Shown here: positions 6,964-14,764 of the stretch, in pieces
Position numbering within the stretch: position 1 is the first letter of the stretch
Layout: every line of letters starts with the position of its first letter
Assembly: GCF_002454115.1 (NCBI RefSeq)
Contig: NZ_DKIH01000006.1
Coordinates: 11,734 to 61,384, forward strand
Origin: Sphingopyxis sp. UBA6723
GTDB lineage: Bacteria > Pseudomonadota > Alphaproteobacteria > Sphingomonadales > Sphingomonadaceae
DNA length: 49,651 bases
Direction of reading: 5' to 3'
Position numbers and translations under genes: made by a program
Notes under the pieces: generated by a model
The model's input: the letters and a program-made list of their open reading frames with translations, nothing else
The model's database searches: none
Told to the model about the DNA's origin: nothing

Positions 6964-8907
6964 ATGATGGATTTTCGCGAGACAGAACGGGTGGAGACGA
7001 GCGACGTGGCGACGGTGGAATTGACGAAGAACGAAGCGCCTCCAGCGACCGAATCGGTCCCCGAAGCGGCCCCGACCGCCAAGCTTAACGACAGCAGCGA
7101 GGCGAAGGTCCACGCGCGCCGATTCGACATCGTCACCGATCGCAGCCGCGATGCGCTGCTCACCGACTTCGGCAAGGAAACGCTCGAGGACCGCTACCTC
7201 CTCCCCGGCGAATCCTACCAGGACCTCTTCGCGCGCGTCGCCTCGGCCTATGCCGACGATCAGGATCATGCGCAGCGGCTCTATGACTATATCAGCCGCC
7301 TGTGGTTCATGCCCGCCACCCCCGTGCTGTCGAACGGCGGCACCGGCCGCGGCCTGCCGATCAGCTGCTACCTCAACTCGGTCCCCGACAGCCTCGAGGG
7401 CATTGTCGAGACATGGAACGAAAATGTCTGGCTCGCCAGCCGCGGCGGCGGCATCGGCACCTATTGGGGCAGCGTCCGCGGCATCGGCGAACCCGTCGGC
7501 CTCAACGGCAAGACCAGCGGCATCATTCCCTTCGTCCGCGTCATGGACTCGCTCACCCTCGCGATTTCGCAGGGCAGCCTCCGCCGCGGTTCGGCCGCCT
7601 GCTATCTCGACATCAGCCACCCGGAGATCGAGGAGTTCCTCGAAATCCGCAAACCGTCGGGCGACTTCAACCGCAAGGCGCTCAACCTCCACCACGGCGT
7701 GCTGATCACCGACGAGTTCATGGAAGCCGTCCGCGACGGCACCGAATTCAACCTGCGCAGCCCCAAGGACCAGAGCGTCCGCGGCAGCGTCGACGCGCGC
7801 TCGCTGTTCCAGAAGCTCGTCGAAACGCGCCTCGCGACCGGCGAGCCCTACATCATCTTCATCGACCAGGTGAACCGCATGATGCCCAAGCATCACCGCG
7901 ATCTCGGCCTCAAGGTCACCACCTCGAACCTGTGCAGCGAAATCACCCTGCCCACCGGCCGCGATCATCTGGGTAACGACCGTACCGCGGTCTGTTGCCT
8001 CTCGTCGCTCAACCTCGAAACCTGGGACGAGTGGAACGGCGACAAGATGTTCATCGAGGATGTCATGCGCATGCTCGACAACGTCCTGCAGGACTATATC
8101 GACCGCGCCCCGCCCGAAATGGCGCGCGCCAAATACTCGGCCAGCCGCGAACGCAGCGTCGGCCTCGGCGTGATGGGCTTCCACAGCTTCCTGCAGGCGC
8201 GCGGCCTGCCGTTCGAGGGCGCCATGGCGAAATCGTCGAACCTGCGCGTCTTCAAGCATATCCGCGCCCAGGTCGATCAGGCGTCGATGCTGCTCGCCAA
8301 GGAACGCGGCCCCTGCCCCGACGCCGCCGATCAGGGCGTCATGGAGCGCTTCAGCTGCAAGATGGCGATCGCGCCGACCGCGTCGATCAGCATCATCTGC
8401 GGCGGCACCAGCGCGTGCATCGAGCCGATCCCGGCGAACATCTACACCCACAAGACGCTCTCGGGCAGCTTCTCGATCCGCAACCCGCACCTCGAAGCGC
8501 TGCTCGTCGACAAGGCGAAGAACAGCGACAATATCTGGAACTCGATCCTCGAACGCGGCGGCAGCGTCCAGCACCTCGACTTCCTGACCCAGGACGAAAA
8601 GGACTGTTTCAAGACCAGCTTCGAGATCGACCAGCGCTGGCTGCTTGAACTGTCGGCAGACCGCACGCCCTATATCGATCAGGCGCAGTCGCTGAACCTG
8701 TTCATCCCGGCGGACGTGGAAAAGTGGGACCTGCTCATGCTCCACTACCGCGCGTGGGAACTCGGCATCAAATCGCTCTATTATCTCCGCTCTAAATCGG
8801 TGCAGCGCGCCGGCTTCGCGGGCGGGGTCGAGGCCGACAACACCGCCGAGGCGCCGGTTTATGAATTGCAGACCACCGATTATGACGAGTGTCTGGCCTG
8901 CCAGTAA
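6964..8907 (+). CDS. nrdA: Ribonucleoside-diphosphate reductase class Ia, alpha subunit
   Basis: The large subunit reduces ribonucleoside diphosphates to deoxyribonucleotides together with NrdB. The active-site cysteine is Cys135 in ISCYLNS and its redox partner is in the CCLSSLNL segment (Cys344/345). The radical-site triad Asn322-Cys324-Glu326 is in SNLCSEI. The radical-transfer tyrosine pair is in SLYYLRSKS. The C-terminus carries a Cys-x-x-Cys (ECLACQ) for re-reduction by thioredoxin or glutaredoxin. With 647 residues it is about 110 shorter than E. coli NrdA: an acidic, low-complexity N-terminus of about 50 residues stands where the ATP-cone would be, so classical dATP overall-activity inhibition should be lacking. 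ATG 6964 and 6967 are both possible starts. Control by NrdR is likely from the boxes upstream. Confidence 0.95.
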   Translation: MMDFRETERVETSDVATVELTKNEAPPATESVPEAAPTAKLNDSSEAKVHARRFDIVTDRSRDALLTDFGKETLEDRYLLPGESYQDLFARVASAYADDQDHAQRLYDYISRLWFMPATPVLSNGGTGRGLPISCYLNSVPDSLEGIVETWNENVWLASRGGGIGTYWGSVRGIGEPVGLNGKTSGIIPFVRVMDSLTLAISQGSLRRGSAACYLDISHPEIEEFLEIRKPSGDFNRKALNLHHGVLITDEFMEAVRDGTEFNLRSPKDQSVRGSVDARSLFQKLVETRLATGEPYIIFIDQVNRMMPKHHRDLGLKVTTSNLCSEITLPTGRDHLGNDRTAVCCLSSLNLETWDEWNGDKMFIEDVMRMLDNVLQDYIDRAPPEMARAKYSASRERSVGLGVMGFHSFLQARGLPFEGAMAKSSNLRVFKHIRAQVDQASMLLAKERGPCPDAADQGVMERFSCKMAIAPTASISIICGGTSACIEPIPANIYTHKTLSGSFSIRNPHLEALLVDKAKNSDNIWNSILERGGSVQHLDFLTQDEKDCFKTSFEIDQRWLLELSADRTPYIDQAQSLNLFIPADVEKWDLLMLHYRAWELGIKSLYYLRSKSVQRAGFAGGVEADNTAEAPVYELQTTDYDECLACQ

Positions 8908-8922
8908 ATATAGCCCCTCCCT

Positions 8923-9000
8923 CGTCACCCCGGACTTGATCCGGGGTCCACGCGGGGGAGCGCAGCCCATCGATGGATTCCGGCTTTCGCCGGAATGACG
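8923..9000. repeat. Composite palindrome of the CGTCA...TCCA family between nrdA and nrdB
   Basis: Two units face each other: CGTCAC-CCCGG...CCGGGG-TCCA at the left and TGGATT-CCGG...CCGGAA-TGACG at the right. Each unit folds into its own hairpin, and the outer CGTCA/TGACG ends are inverted. The element fills most of the 121-base gap between nrdA and nrdB and could set the ratio of the two messages through RNA processing. That role is inference. Confidence 0.8.
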
Positions 9001-9028
9001 AAAAAGATCTGACCCAAGGATACCCGCC

Positions 9029-10093
9029 ATGCCGTTGTTAGAATCCCGCAACACCTACAAGCCCTTCGAATACCCCTGGGCGTTCGATTTCTGGAAGCGC
9101 CAGCAGCAGATCCATTGGGTGCCCGAGGAAGTGCCGCTGGGCGAGGATTGCCGCGACTGGGCGCAAAAGATCAGCGACCATGAACGCAATCTGCTCACCC
9201 AGATCTTCCGCTTCTTCACCCAGGCCGATATCGAGGTGCAGGATTGCTACCACGACAAATATGGCCGCGTGTTCAAGCCGACCGAGATCAAGATGATGCT
9301 GACCGCGTTCAGCAACATGGAGACCGTGCATATCGCGGCCTATTCGCACCTGCTCGACACCATCGGCATGCCCGAAAGCGAATATGGCATGTTCCTCGAA
9401 TATGACGAGATGCGCGCCAAGCACGATTATATGCAGCAGTTCGGCGTCGACAATGACGAGGATATCGCGCGCACCCTCGCGATGTTCGGCGGCTTTACCG
9501 AAGGCTTGCAGCTCTTCGCCAGCTTCGCGATGCTGATGAACTTCCCGCGCTTCAACAAGATGAAGGGCATGGGCCAGATCGTCAGCTGGTCGATCCGCGA
9601 TGAAAGCCTGCATTGCGAAGGCATCATCAAGCTGTTCCACACCTTCACCAAGGAACGCGACTGCCTGACCAAAGCGGTGAAGGAAGACATCATCGACACC
9701 TGCCAGAAAACGGTCCGGCTCGAGGATGCGTTCATCGACCTCGCGTTCGAGCAAGGCCCGGTCCCCGGCATGACGCCCAAGGAAATCAAGCGCTACATCC
9801 GCTACATCGCCGACTGGCGCCTGGGCCAGCTCGGCTTCGCGCCGATCTACATGATCGAGGAACACCCCCTCCCCTGGCTCGCCCCGCTGCTCAACGGCGT
9901 CGAGCACGCCAACTTCTTCGAAACCCGCGCGACCGAATACAGCAAGGGCGCGACGCGCGGCGAGTGGAACAATGTCTGGTCCAGCTTCGACAACCGCAAG
10001 AAAGCCAAGGCGAACGACGACACCGCCCCGGTGATCACCGCCGAAACCGACGGCGAGGATATGTTCGCCAAGGCAGGGATCGCCGCGGAGTAA
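9029..10093 (+). CDS. nrdB: Ribonucleoside-diphosphate reductase class Ia, beta subunit
   Basis: The small subunit holds the di-iron/tyrosyl radical used by NrdA. The 354 residues show the expected ligands: Asp in FFTQADIEV, Glu and His in METVHIAAY, Glu in FTEGLQLFASF, then Glu and His in SIRDESLHCEG. The radical tyrosine is present four residues after the first histidine (VHIAAY), so this is a Tyr-type (class Ia) enzyme and not the Tyr-less class Ic. No ATP-cone is fused to it, so the pair lacks that domain in both subunits. It follows nrdA on the same strand after a palindromic spacer. Confidence 0.95.
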   Translation: MPLLESRNTYKPFEYPWAFDFWKRQQQIHWVPEEVPLGEDCRDWAQKISDHERNLLTQIFRFFTQADIEVQDCYHDKYGRVFKPTEIKMMLTAFSNMETVHIAAYSHLLDTIGMPESEYGMFLEYDEMRAKHDYMQQFGVDNDEDIARTLAMFGGFTEGLQLFASFAMLMNFPRFNKMKGMGQIVSWSIRDESLHCEGIIKLFHTFTKERDCLTKAVKEDIIDTCQKTVRLEDAFIDLAFEQGPVPGMTPKEIKRYIRYIADWRLGQLGFAPIYMIEEHPLPWLAPLLNGVEHANFFETRATEYSKGATRGEWNNVWSSFDNRKKAKANDDTAPVITAETDGEDMFAKAGIAAE

Positions 10094-10103
10094 TCCACGC
10101 CAA

Positions 10104-10168
10104 CCCCCTCCCGCTCGCGGTAGGGGCAGCGAAACTTGCCAGCTTGCTGGCTTAGTGTAGCGGGGTGG
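10104..10168. repeat. Extragenic hairpin repeat after nrdB
   Basis: A C-rich run at 10104-10112 is complementary to GGTAGGGG at 10119-10126, followed by GCCAGC-TT-GCTGGC at 10138-10151 and a G-rich tail. It lies between nrdB and the DUF4160 gene and looks like a dispersed sphingomonad-type hairpin. There is no T-run, so it is a poor intrinsic terminator. Confidence 0.5.
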
Positions 10169-10185
10169 GCAGGAAGGACAGCAAC

Positions 10186-10455
10186 ATGCCCGTCATTTCG
10201 CTTTTCTTCGGCATCATCATCCGCATGTATCACAACGACCATGCGCCGCCGCATTTCCATGCAAGCTATCAAGGTTTCGAAGCGCTGATCCGGATCGCCG
10301 ACGGCAGCCTGATGGCTGGCTCGCTGCCGAACAAGGCGCTCCGCATCGTACAGGAATGGGCTGACCGCCACCGCGACGAACTGACCGCCAATTGGCAGCG
10401 CGGCGTCGATCTGTTACCGATGGAAATGATCGCGGGAGCAGATGTGGATGATTAA
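10186..10455 (+). CDS. DUF4160 domain protein
   Basis: This 89-residue protein begins MPVISLFFGIIIRMY and contains HNDHAPPHFHASYQG, the His-rich signature of DUF4160. The function of the family is unestablished. It often occurs next to a DUF2442 gene, as here, which has led to suggestions of toxin-antitoxin behaviour. ATG 10186 is chosen because AGGAAGG precedes it; an upstream in-frame GTG at 10165 is less likely. Its last 14 bases overlap the start of the DUF2442 gene, which implies joint translation. Confidence 0.8.
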   Translation: MPVISLFFGIIIRMYHNDHAPPHFHASYQGFEALIRIADGSLMAGSLPNKALRIVQEWADRHRDELTANWQRGVDLLPMEMIAGADVDD

Positions 10456-10714
10456 GATACTGGCACTCGAAGCGGCGGGCGAGCATCGTCTGAAACTGTC
10501 CTTTTCGGACGGCAGCTTCGGCATCTGGAACGCCTATCCGCTGTTGGCCGGTCGCCCGACCGTGCTGACAACCCCCTTACTCCAGCCAAGCGAGTTTGCC
10601 CGCGCCTTTATCGAGGCCGGCGCACTGGCTTGGCCCAACGGCCTCGAACTCGCACCATGGACGCTTCACGCCGAACTGGCGGAAGCGGGCCTGTTGCACA
10701 GGAAAGCAGCATGA
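10442..10714 (+). CDS. DUF2442 domain protein
   Basis: This 90-residue protein shows the DUF2442 pattern: a short N-terminal strand pair, LSFSDGSFGIWNAYPLL in the middle, and a C-terminal WPNGLELAP segment. The family's function is unknown; its members pair with DUF4160 proteins. The start may be ATG 10442 or ATG 10448 (MIKILALE); the second has better spacing from GGGAG. It overlaps the preceding gene, and its stop overlaps the next start as ATGA. Confidence 0.8.
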   Translation: MWMIKILALEAAGEHRLKLSFSDGSFGIWNAYPLLAGRPTVLTTPLLQPSEFARAFIEAGALAWPNGLELAPWTLHAELAEAGLLHRKAA

Positions 10715-10935
10715 CCGAAAAACAGAAACTGATCATCCTCAGCCAGCCGCAGCGTTCGACGCTCGAAGGCCTGTCGAACCGCCGCCCCCAACTCCCCACC
10801 GACCCGATCCGCGACGAACTCGTCACGCTGGGGCTGGTGGTGAAACAGGGCGCCAAATGGGCGCTGACCCCACAGGGCAAGAAGGTGCTGGCGGCGAGCT
10901 CGAACCGGCGCAATGCGGGCGGGTTTTCGGTTTGA
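10711..10935 (+). CDS. Small hypothetical protein, third gene of the DUF4160/DUF2442 unit
   Basis: This 74-residue protein starts at an ATG that overlaps the DUF2442 stop (ATGA). The C-terminal half (LVTLGLVVKQGAKWALTPQG) reads like the wing region of a winged-helix fold, so it may bind DNA, for example as the regulator of the trio. That is inference. I do not recognise a named family. Its tight coupling suggests the three proteins act together. Confidence 0.6.
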   Translation: MTEKQKLIILSQPQRSTLEGLSNRRPQLPTDPIRDELVTLGLVVKQGAKWALTPQGKKVLAASSNRRNAGGFSV

Positions 10936-11020
10936 AATGGCAGATGTTCTAAAGCGGCCTTGACGATATTCACCACTTACGTGAGGGCGTTAGCCCATAC
11001 ATTATCCCGCGGAGTAAGGC

Positions 11021-12058
11021 ATGCTCGAACAGTTTAGGATTTCCGACTTTATCGAGTGGCACGATGCCAAGAGTCTTAAACTTAATCCTGATTTCCAGCG
11101 AGGATCAGTGTGGACGCCCGCCGCTAGAATCCTTTTGATTGATACGATTCTACGAGGATTGCCGGTACCAAAAATTTTCATCCGGTCAAAAATTGACCGG
11201 GATTCCAAACGAGCAGTTCGAGAAGTTGTCGATGGGCAACAGCGGTTACGAGCAATTATTGACTTTGCCGCTGACAAAATAACCTTGTCGAAACGCGCCA
11301 GAGAGTTTGCCGGTTTTAAATTCTCTACCCTGAGCGATGAGTTGCAAGATCATTTTCTGCAGTATCCATTAGCCGTTGATCAGCTTGTTAATGCGGATGA
11401 TCGCCTAGTCTTAGATATATTTGCACGCTTAAATTCATATAATGTTAAATTAATCCCGTCTGAACTTCGACACGCCGAGTATCAAGGCGATTTCAAATGG
11501 TCTATTCACGAAGAAGCGTCGAAGTATTTTGATACTTGGGACCAGTATGATATTTTTTCTCATCGTGAAATGGTGAGAATGCTAAACGACTCACTAGTCT
11601 CTGAAATGTATGGCAATATACTCGATGGCGTCCAAGATGGTGGCGCTCCGAAAATCGAAGCTTTATACAAAAAATATGATAATAGGGATGACTTTGACAG
11701 AGAAGAAATCGAGAATAAATTTGAGACAGTTTTGGATTTTATTATAGAAGAACTCGCGCCCAGCTTGGCAGGTCGATCGATATTGCAACCGCCACATCTT
11801 CTTATGCTTTTCGCAGCAGCCGCTCACGTTCTAGTGGGCATTCCCGCTGGCAGCATTCCTGACATGCCTGAGCGTGGTGCATTACCGGAAGACTTGAATC
11901 TGGTGCGAGACAATCTCGCCAACCTGGCAGATATAATAGAATCGGTTGAAGAGCCGCAAGTGAACGCTGCCTTCTGGCGAGCCTCTAAATCTAGTACCCA
12001 GAGAATAGCGAGTAGACGCGTTAGATTTCCTGTATTTGTGGAAGCCTTGCAGGGTTAA
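11021..12058 (+). CDS. DUF262 (GmrSD/ParB-like) domain protein of a putative defence pair
   Basis: This 345-residue protein has the two hallmarks of the DUF262 fold in its N-terminal part: FQRGSVW at residues 25-31 and DGQQR at 71-75, followed by an FARLNSYNV segment. DUF262 domains are ParB/Srx-like and occur in GmrSD modification-dependent restriction enzymes and other phage-defence proteins, where they are thought to bind or hydrolyse NTPs or nick DNA. No HNH nuclease (DUF1524) is fused; the partner downstream carries a HEPN motif instead. The gene is visibly richer in A and T than its neighbours and uses codons such as TTA, ATA and AAA freely, pointing to transfer. The start has GGAG at proper spacing. 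Family confident, role inferred. Confidence 0.85.
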   Translation: MLEQFRISDFIEWHDAKSLKLNPDFQRGSVWTPAARILLIDTILRGLPVPKIFIRSKIDRDSKRAVREVVDGQQRLRAIIDFAADKITLSKRAREFAGFKFSTLSDELQDHFLQYPLAVDQLVNADDRLVLDIFARLNSYNVKLIPSELRHAEYQGDFKWSIHEEASKYFDTWDQYDIFSHREMVRMLNDSLVSEMYGNILDGVQDGGAPKIEALYKKYDNRDDFDREEIENKFETVLDFIIEELAPSLAGRSILQPPHLLMLFAAAAHVLVGIPAGSIPDMPERGALPEDLNLVRDNLANLADIIESVEEPQVNAAFWRASKSSTQRIASRRVRFPVFVEALQG

Positions 12059-12061
12059 TAC

Positions 12062-12670
12062 ATGAGCTCCCTCGAGCTTGATAGAAGACGGTTTGTAAAA
12101 CGGACTGAAGTTCTTCGAGCGAATTTTGAAAGCGCGCTCGAAAGAGCAAGGAACGGTGAGTACGCATCTTCATGCGCGGTCAAATTTTGTGTCATCTCTC
12201 TAGTTGACTGTTGGTCCGACTTTCACCGGTCCGTCATTCTTTCATCTGCCGTGGGTGGAGTGCGGACGGCAAGCGGCGCTCTATTACCATCAAGTCCAAT
12301 TCGCTCAAAATCCGCTGCTCTCTTGGCGGCGAAGACGAACACAAAAGGCAAAATTGGAAACGAACCGCGGTGGCACGATGCGGATCAATCGATTGCCGTC
12401 GCGAAAAAGCTAAATATCGCGAATTTTTCAAATTACTCATTGGCTGTTGGCGATGCCAACTCTCCCGCCGATCAAGTACGAACGGTAAGAAATTTCTTCT
12501 GCCATGAACGAAGCGACTGTGCCGAAAAGCTGAGATCTGCAAAATGGTTTAGCAAGTCTATGGACTTATCTCCGGTCGGAGTGAGCGGAATAATTCGAAA
12601 AGATGGAAGAGTGAACTTTGGATTTTGGGTAGACGAACTACAATTGATATCTTCCCTTTGCGTGAACTAA
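12062..12670 (+). CDS. HEPN-type protein paired with DUF262 (MAE_28990-like)
   Basis: This 202-residue protein begins 3 bases after the DUF262 stop. Residues 143-148 read R-N-F-F-C-H, a match to the R-x4-6-H catalytic motif of HEPN RNases, set in an otherwise helical context, with the family-like VRNFFCHER spelling. HEPN proteins of the MAE_28990/MAE_18760 type are known to sit beside DUF262 genes, so this is probably the effector (RNase) or its relative. A long basic/polar loop at about 80-105 is unlike a minimal HEPN domain. Like its partner the gene is A+T-richer than the flanks. The assignment rests on one short motif plus context. Confidence 0.6.
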   Translation: MSSLELDRRRFVKRTEVLRANFESALERARNGEYASSCAVKFCVISLVDCWSDFHRSVILSSAVGGVRTASGALLPSSPIRSKSAALLAAKTNTKGKIGNEPRWHDADQSIAVAKKLNIANFSNYSLAVGDANSPADQVRTVRNFFCHERSDCAEKLRSAKWFSKSMDLSPVGVSGIIRKDGRVNFGFWVDELQLISSLCVN

Positions 12671-12717
12671 GAAATTGCGGAGACAGGTGCAATAGCCCCC
12701 ATTTGGTCACACGCCGC

Positions 12718-12746
12718 ATGGATGCCGGATCAAGTCCGGCATGACG
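12718..12746 (-). repeat. CGTCA...TCCA palindrome unit A
   Basis: On the minus strand the unit reads CGTCAT-GCCGG-ACTTGAT-CCGGC-ATCCAT. It stands 48 bases after the HEPN stop, 33 bases from unit B and in the opposite orientation (TGACG...CGTCA). Confidence 0.8.
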
Positions 12747-12829
12747 AGGCGCGGGGAAGCATCCGGTTTGGCTTAGACTCGTCACCCCGGACTTGATCCG
12801 GGGTCCATCGCCGCCCTAGCCTCCACCCC

Positions 12830-13144
12830 ATGCACGCCGACTTCCAGCCCTGCGTCTATATCACCGCCAGCGCGCGGTACGGCACGCTCTACACCGGCGT
12901 CACCTCGCACCTGATCCAGCGTATCGTACAGCACCGCGACGGCAGTTTCGACGGTTTCACCAAACGCTATGGCGTCAAAATGCTCGTCTGGTTCGAACTC
13001 GCCGGGACGATGCACGCCGCGATTACGCGCGAGAAGCAGATCAAGAACTGGCAGCGCAAGTGGAAGATCGAGCTAATCGAGGCAGGCAATCCCGAATGGC
13101 GCGATCAGGCCGAGGAATTGGGGTTGCCGCCGCTGGGTGGGTGA
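12830..13144 (+). CDS. GIY-YIG nuclease family protein
   Basis: This 104-residue single-domain protein belongs to the GIY-YIG (UvrC N-terminal/URI) superfamily, COG2827 type. The motif is relaxed here: VYITAS and LYTGVTSHLIQRI fill the GIY and YIG positions, followed by the conserved Arg. Family-typical segments follow: FTKRYGVK, then the REKQIKNWQRKWKIELIE region with the catalytic-type Glu. Free-standing members of this group are common in alphaproteobacteria and have no established role. It begins 22 bases after palindrome unit B and ends 29 bases before the C/D pair. Confidence 0.85.
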   Translation: MHADFQPCVYITASARYGTLYTGVTSHLIQRIVQHRDGSFDGFTKRYGVKMLVWFELAGTMHAAITREKQIKNWQRKWKIELIEAGNPEWRDQAEELGLPPLGG

Positions 13145-13172
13145 CGTCGAACCTTTACTCGGTCCCCTCGTT

Positions 13173-13244
13173 CGTCATGCCGGACTTGATCCGGCATCCA
13201 TTCCTGCCTCGCCGCATGGATCCCGGATCAAGTCCGGGATGACG
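13173..13244. repeat. Facing palindrome units C and D after the GIY-YIG gene
   Basis: Unit C (13173-13200) is CGTCAT-GCCGG...CCGGC-ATCCA in plus orientation. Unit D (13216-13244) is the same family in minus orientation, with TCCCGG/CCGGGA stems. They are 15 bases apart. The rest of 13245-13412 shows no gene; an A/C-rich stretch precedes the next start. Confidence 0.8.
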
Positions 13245-13412
13245 AATGTGGGGTAGCCCTTCACGTCTTCGCGCCTTTGCGCCTTTGCGTGAAATCAAAA
13301 TCACCTGCATTCGACCGAACCACTCCGCCCCACACACCCCAAAATCCTATTTCGCACACCCCACCCCAAAAACCCCTTTCCTACATTATTCCCATATGCT
13401 CCAAACTGGCAG

Positions 13413-14123
13413 ATGAGCCACATCGCCCCCATCCCTTCGCCCGACGCGGCCCCCGCCGCCGTTCCCGACTCCACCCCCGCGCTCGACGCGCACGGCCATG
13501 ACCCCGCCGCTTACGACTGGGTGCCGGTGCTGAAAAAACGCCGCAAGGACGGCTGGTCGCCCGACAAGCAGCGCGCCTTTATCGAGGCGCTGGCCGACAG
13601 CGGTTCGGTCGCCACCGCGGCGCGGCAGGTCGGCATGTCCGAATCCTCCGCCTATCGCCTGCGCCGCTCGCCGGGCGCGGAGGCGTTCGACCGCGCCTGG
13701 TCGGCGGCGATCGATGCGGCGGCAAAGAAATTGCTCGACACCGCGTTCGAACGCGCGCTGGTCGGCAGCGAAGAACCCGTGTTCGACCGCGAGGGCAACC
13801 GCGTCGGCCGCCGCCTGCGCCACAGCGATCGGCTACTGATGTTCCTGATCCGCGCCTATGGCCCCGACCGCTTCCGCGAAGGCGCCGCGGCGCATGCCGC
13901 CGCCGCGACTCCGGTCGCCGAAGCGCTCGTCCACCTCCACCCCGAACCGCCCGCCGCGCCCGCGGCGCTGATGGCGCCCGACGATCTCGCGGTGGCGCTC
14001 GAGGTTGCCGATCTGTGCGACGGGGAGCTGCCGCGCTGGTATCGCGACGATGCGGACAAGGCGCTGGTGCCGCCCGCGACGCCGCCCGTGGTGGCGGCGT
14101 GGGATGAGGCTGAACTTTCCTGA
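13413..14123 (+). CDS. Terminase small subunit-like HTH protein
   Basis: This 236-residue protein has a helix-turn-helix segment at about residues 50-85: WSPDKQRAFIEALADSGSV, then ATAARQVGMSESSAYRLRR. The arrangement resembles small terminase subunits and related phage-derived DNA-binding proteins. The N-terminus (1-40) and the C-terminal third are Ala/Pro-rich and look disordered. No terminase large subunit or other phage gene lies nearby, so this is more likely a domesticated regulator than part of a prophage. The stop codon lies inside a TGAACTTT repeat, so the last residues (DEAELS) are repeat-encoded. Confidence 0.6.
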   Translation: MSHIAPIPSPDAAPAAVPDSTPALDAHGHDPAAYDWVPVLKKRRKDGWSPDKQRAFIEALADSGSVATAARQVGMSESSAYRLRRSPGAEAFDRAWSAAIDAAAKKLLDTAFERALVGSEEPVFDREGNRVGRRLRHSDRLLMFLIRAYGPDRFREGAAAHAAAATPVAEALVHLHPEPPAAPAALMAPDDLAVALEVADLCDGELPRWYRDDADKALVPPATPPVVAAWDEAELS

Positions 14124-14174
14124 ACTTTGGCCCGGGCGCCGCACCGTTGGGCTGAACTTTGCTGAACTTTGGGG
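14108..14174 (+). repeat. TGAACTTT repeat, two copies
   Basis: Copy 1 (14108-14130) and copy 2 (14149-14174) each consist of GGCTGAACTTT, one spacer base pair and TGAACTTTGG. They are offset by 40 bases. A third copy on the other strand lies at 24980-25005, about 10 kb away. Confidence 0.7.
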
Positions 14175-14196
14175 CCGCAGACGGACCGCACCCTGC

Positions 14197-14715
14197 CTAA
14201 TTCAGCACCGATCCGCCCGGAAAGCCGCGCACCCCCGCGACCGCGAACATCACCCCGCCGCGCACTGCCTCGGGCGCATCTTCCAGCAGGTACAGCTTCA
14301 CCAGCTCGCGCGTCACCTCGCTGTCGTCGTCGACCACCAGCCGCAGCGACGCGATGCCCAGCTCGCTCTTGGCCAGCACCACGTCGCGGATCAGCGCCAG
14401 CGGCCAGCGCTCGCCGCCACCGCGATACAGCATACTGCCATCGTGCCAGATATAGGCGCCCCGCCAGCGCCACGCGCGGTGAAAAGCGACCAGGCCGACC
14501 AGCGCCGCGGCAATCCCGGCGCTGACCAGCAGATTGCCCAGCAGCACCGCGCGCACCACCGCGGCCGCGCCGTCGTCCCACACAGGCAGCGCCTGTCGCA
14601 GCACCAGCAGCGCGGCGGCCAGCGCGCACAGCAGTTGCCCCGCCAGCAACGGCTTGGCCTTCAGCCGGGCCAACACCACCTTTCGCGATCCCACAGGCTT
14701 CATCGCCCCGCCCAT
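14197..14715 (-). CDS. Small two-helix membrane protein, PH/YcxB-like
   Basis: This 172-residue protein has two hydrophobic helices at about residues 20-40 and 50-75, then a soluble C-terminal half of beta character (YIWHDGSMLYRGGGERWPL, then IRDVVLAKSELG). That shape resembles YcxB/PH-like membrane proteins of unknown role, but I do not recognise the family with certainty. Start ATG 14715 is used; ATG 14703 (MKPVGSRK) is an alternative. It is followed convergently by the repeat-bearing gene to its left and transcribed in the same direction as the secreted protein to its right. Confidence 0.65.
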   Translation of the reverse strand: MGGAMKPVGSRKVVLARLKAKPLLAGQLLCALAAALLVLRQALPVWDDGAAAVVRAVLLGNLLVSAGIAAALVGLVAFHRAWRWRGAYIWHDGSMLYRGGGERWPLALIRDVVLAKSELGIASLRLVVDDDSEVTRELVKLYLLEDAPEAVRGGVMFAVAGVRGFPGGSVLN

Positions 14716-14764
14716 AGCAGCCTTGCCGCCGGGCGCTAGCTGCCAGTCGCGATCGCACCGCCGC

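Larger units (their letters stand above)
12780..13244. mobile_element. Candidate GIY-YIG unit bounded by 29-bp inverted palindromes
   Basis: The left end (12780-12808) and the right end (13216-13244, read on the minus strand) are inverted copies over 29 bp with only two differences, at positions 6 and 24 of the unit. These two positions pair with each other in the hairpin, so the change is compensatory. The only gene inside is a GIY-YIG nuclease. A third unit (13173-13200) lies internal to the right end. No target duplication is visible. The mobile nature is inference; the sequence relationship is seen directly. Confidence 0.4.

Noticed and set aside
6790..9054. 754-codon frame on the minus strand across nrdA
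   Set aside because: It is antisense to nrdA, and its sequence is low-complexity Val/Ala/Asp/Arg text.
12718..13244. CRISPR-like array
   Set aside because: The repeats are palindromic, in both orientations and unevenly spaced, with a gene between them; no cas genes are present.
13413..14123. Prophage remnant
   Set aside because: Only one terminase-like gene is seen; no capsid, portal, integrase or att site is visible.
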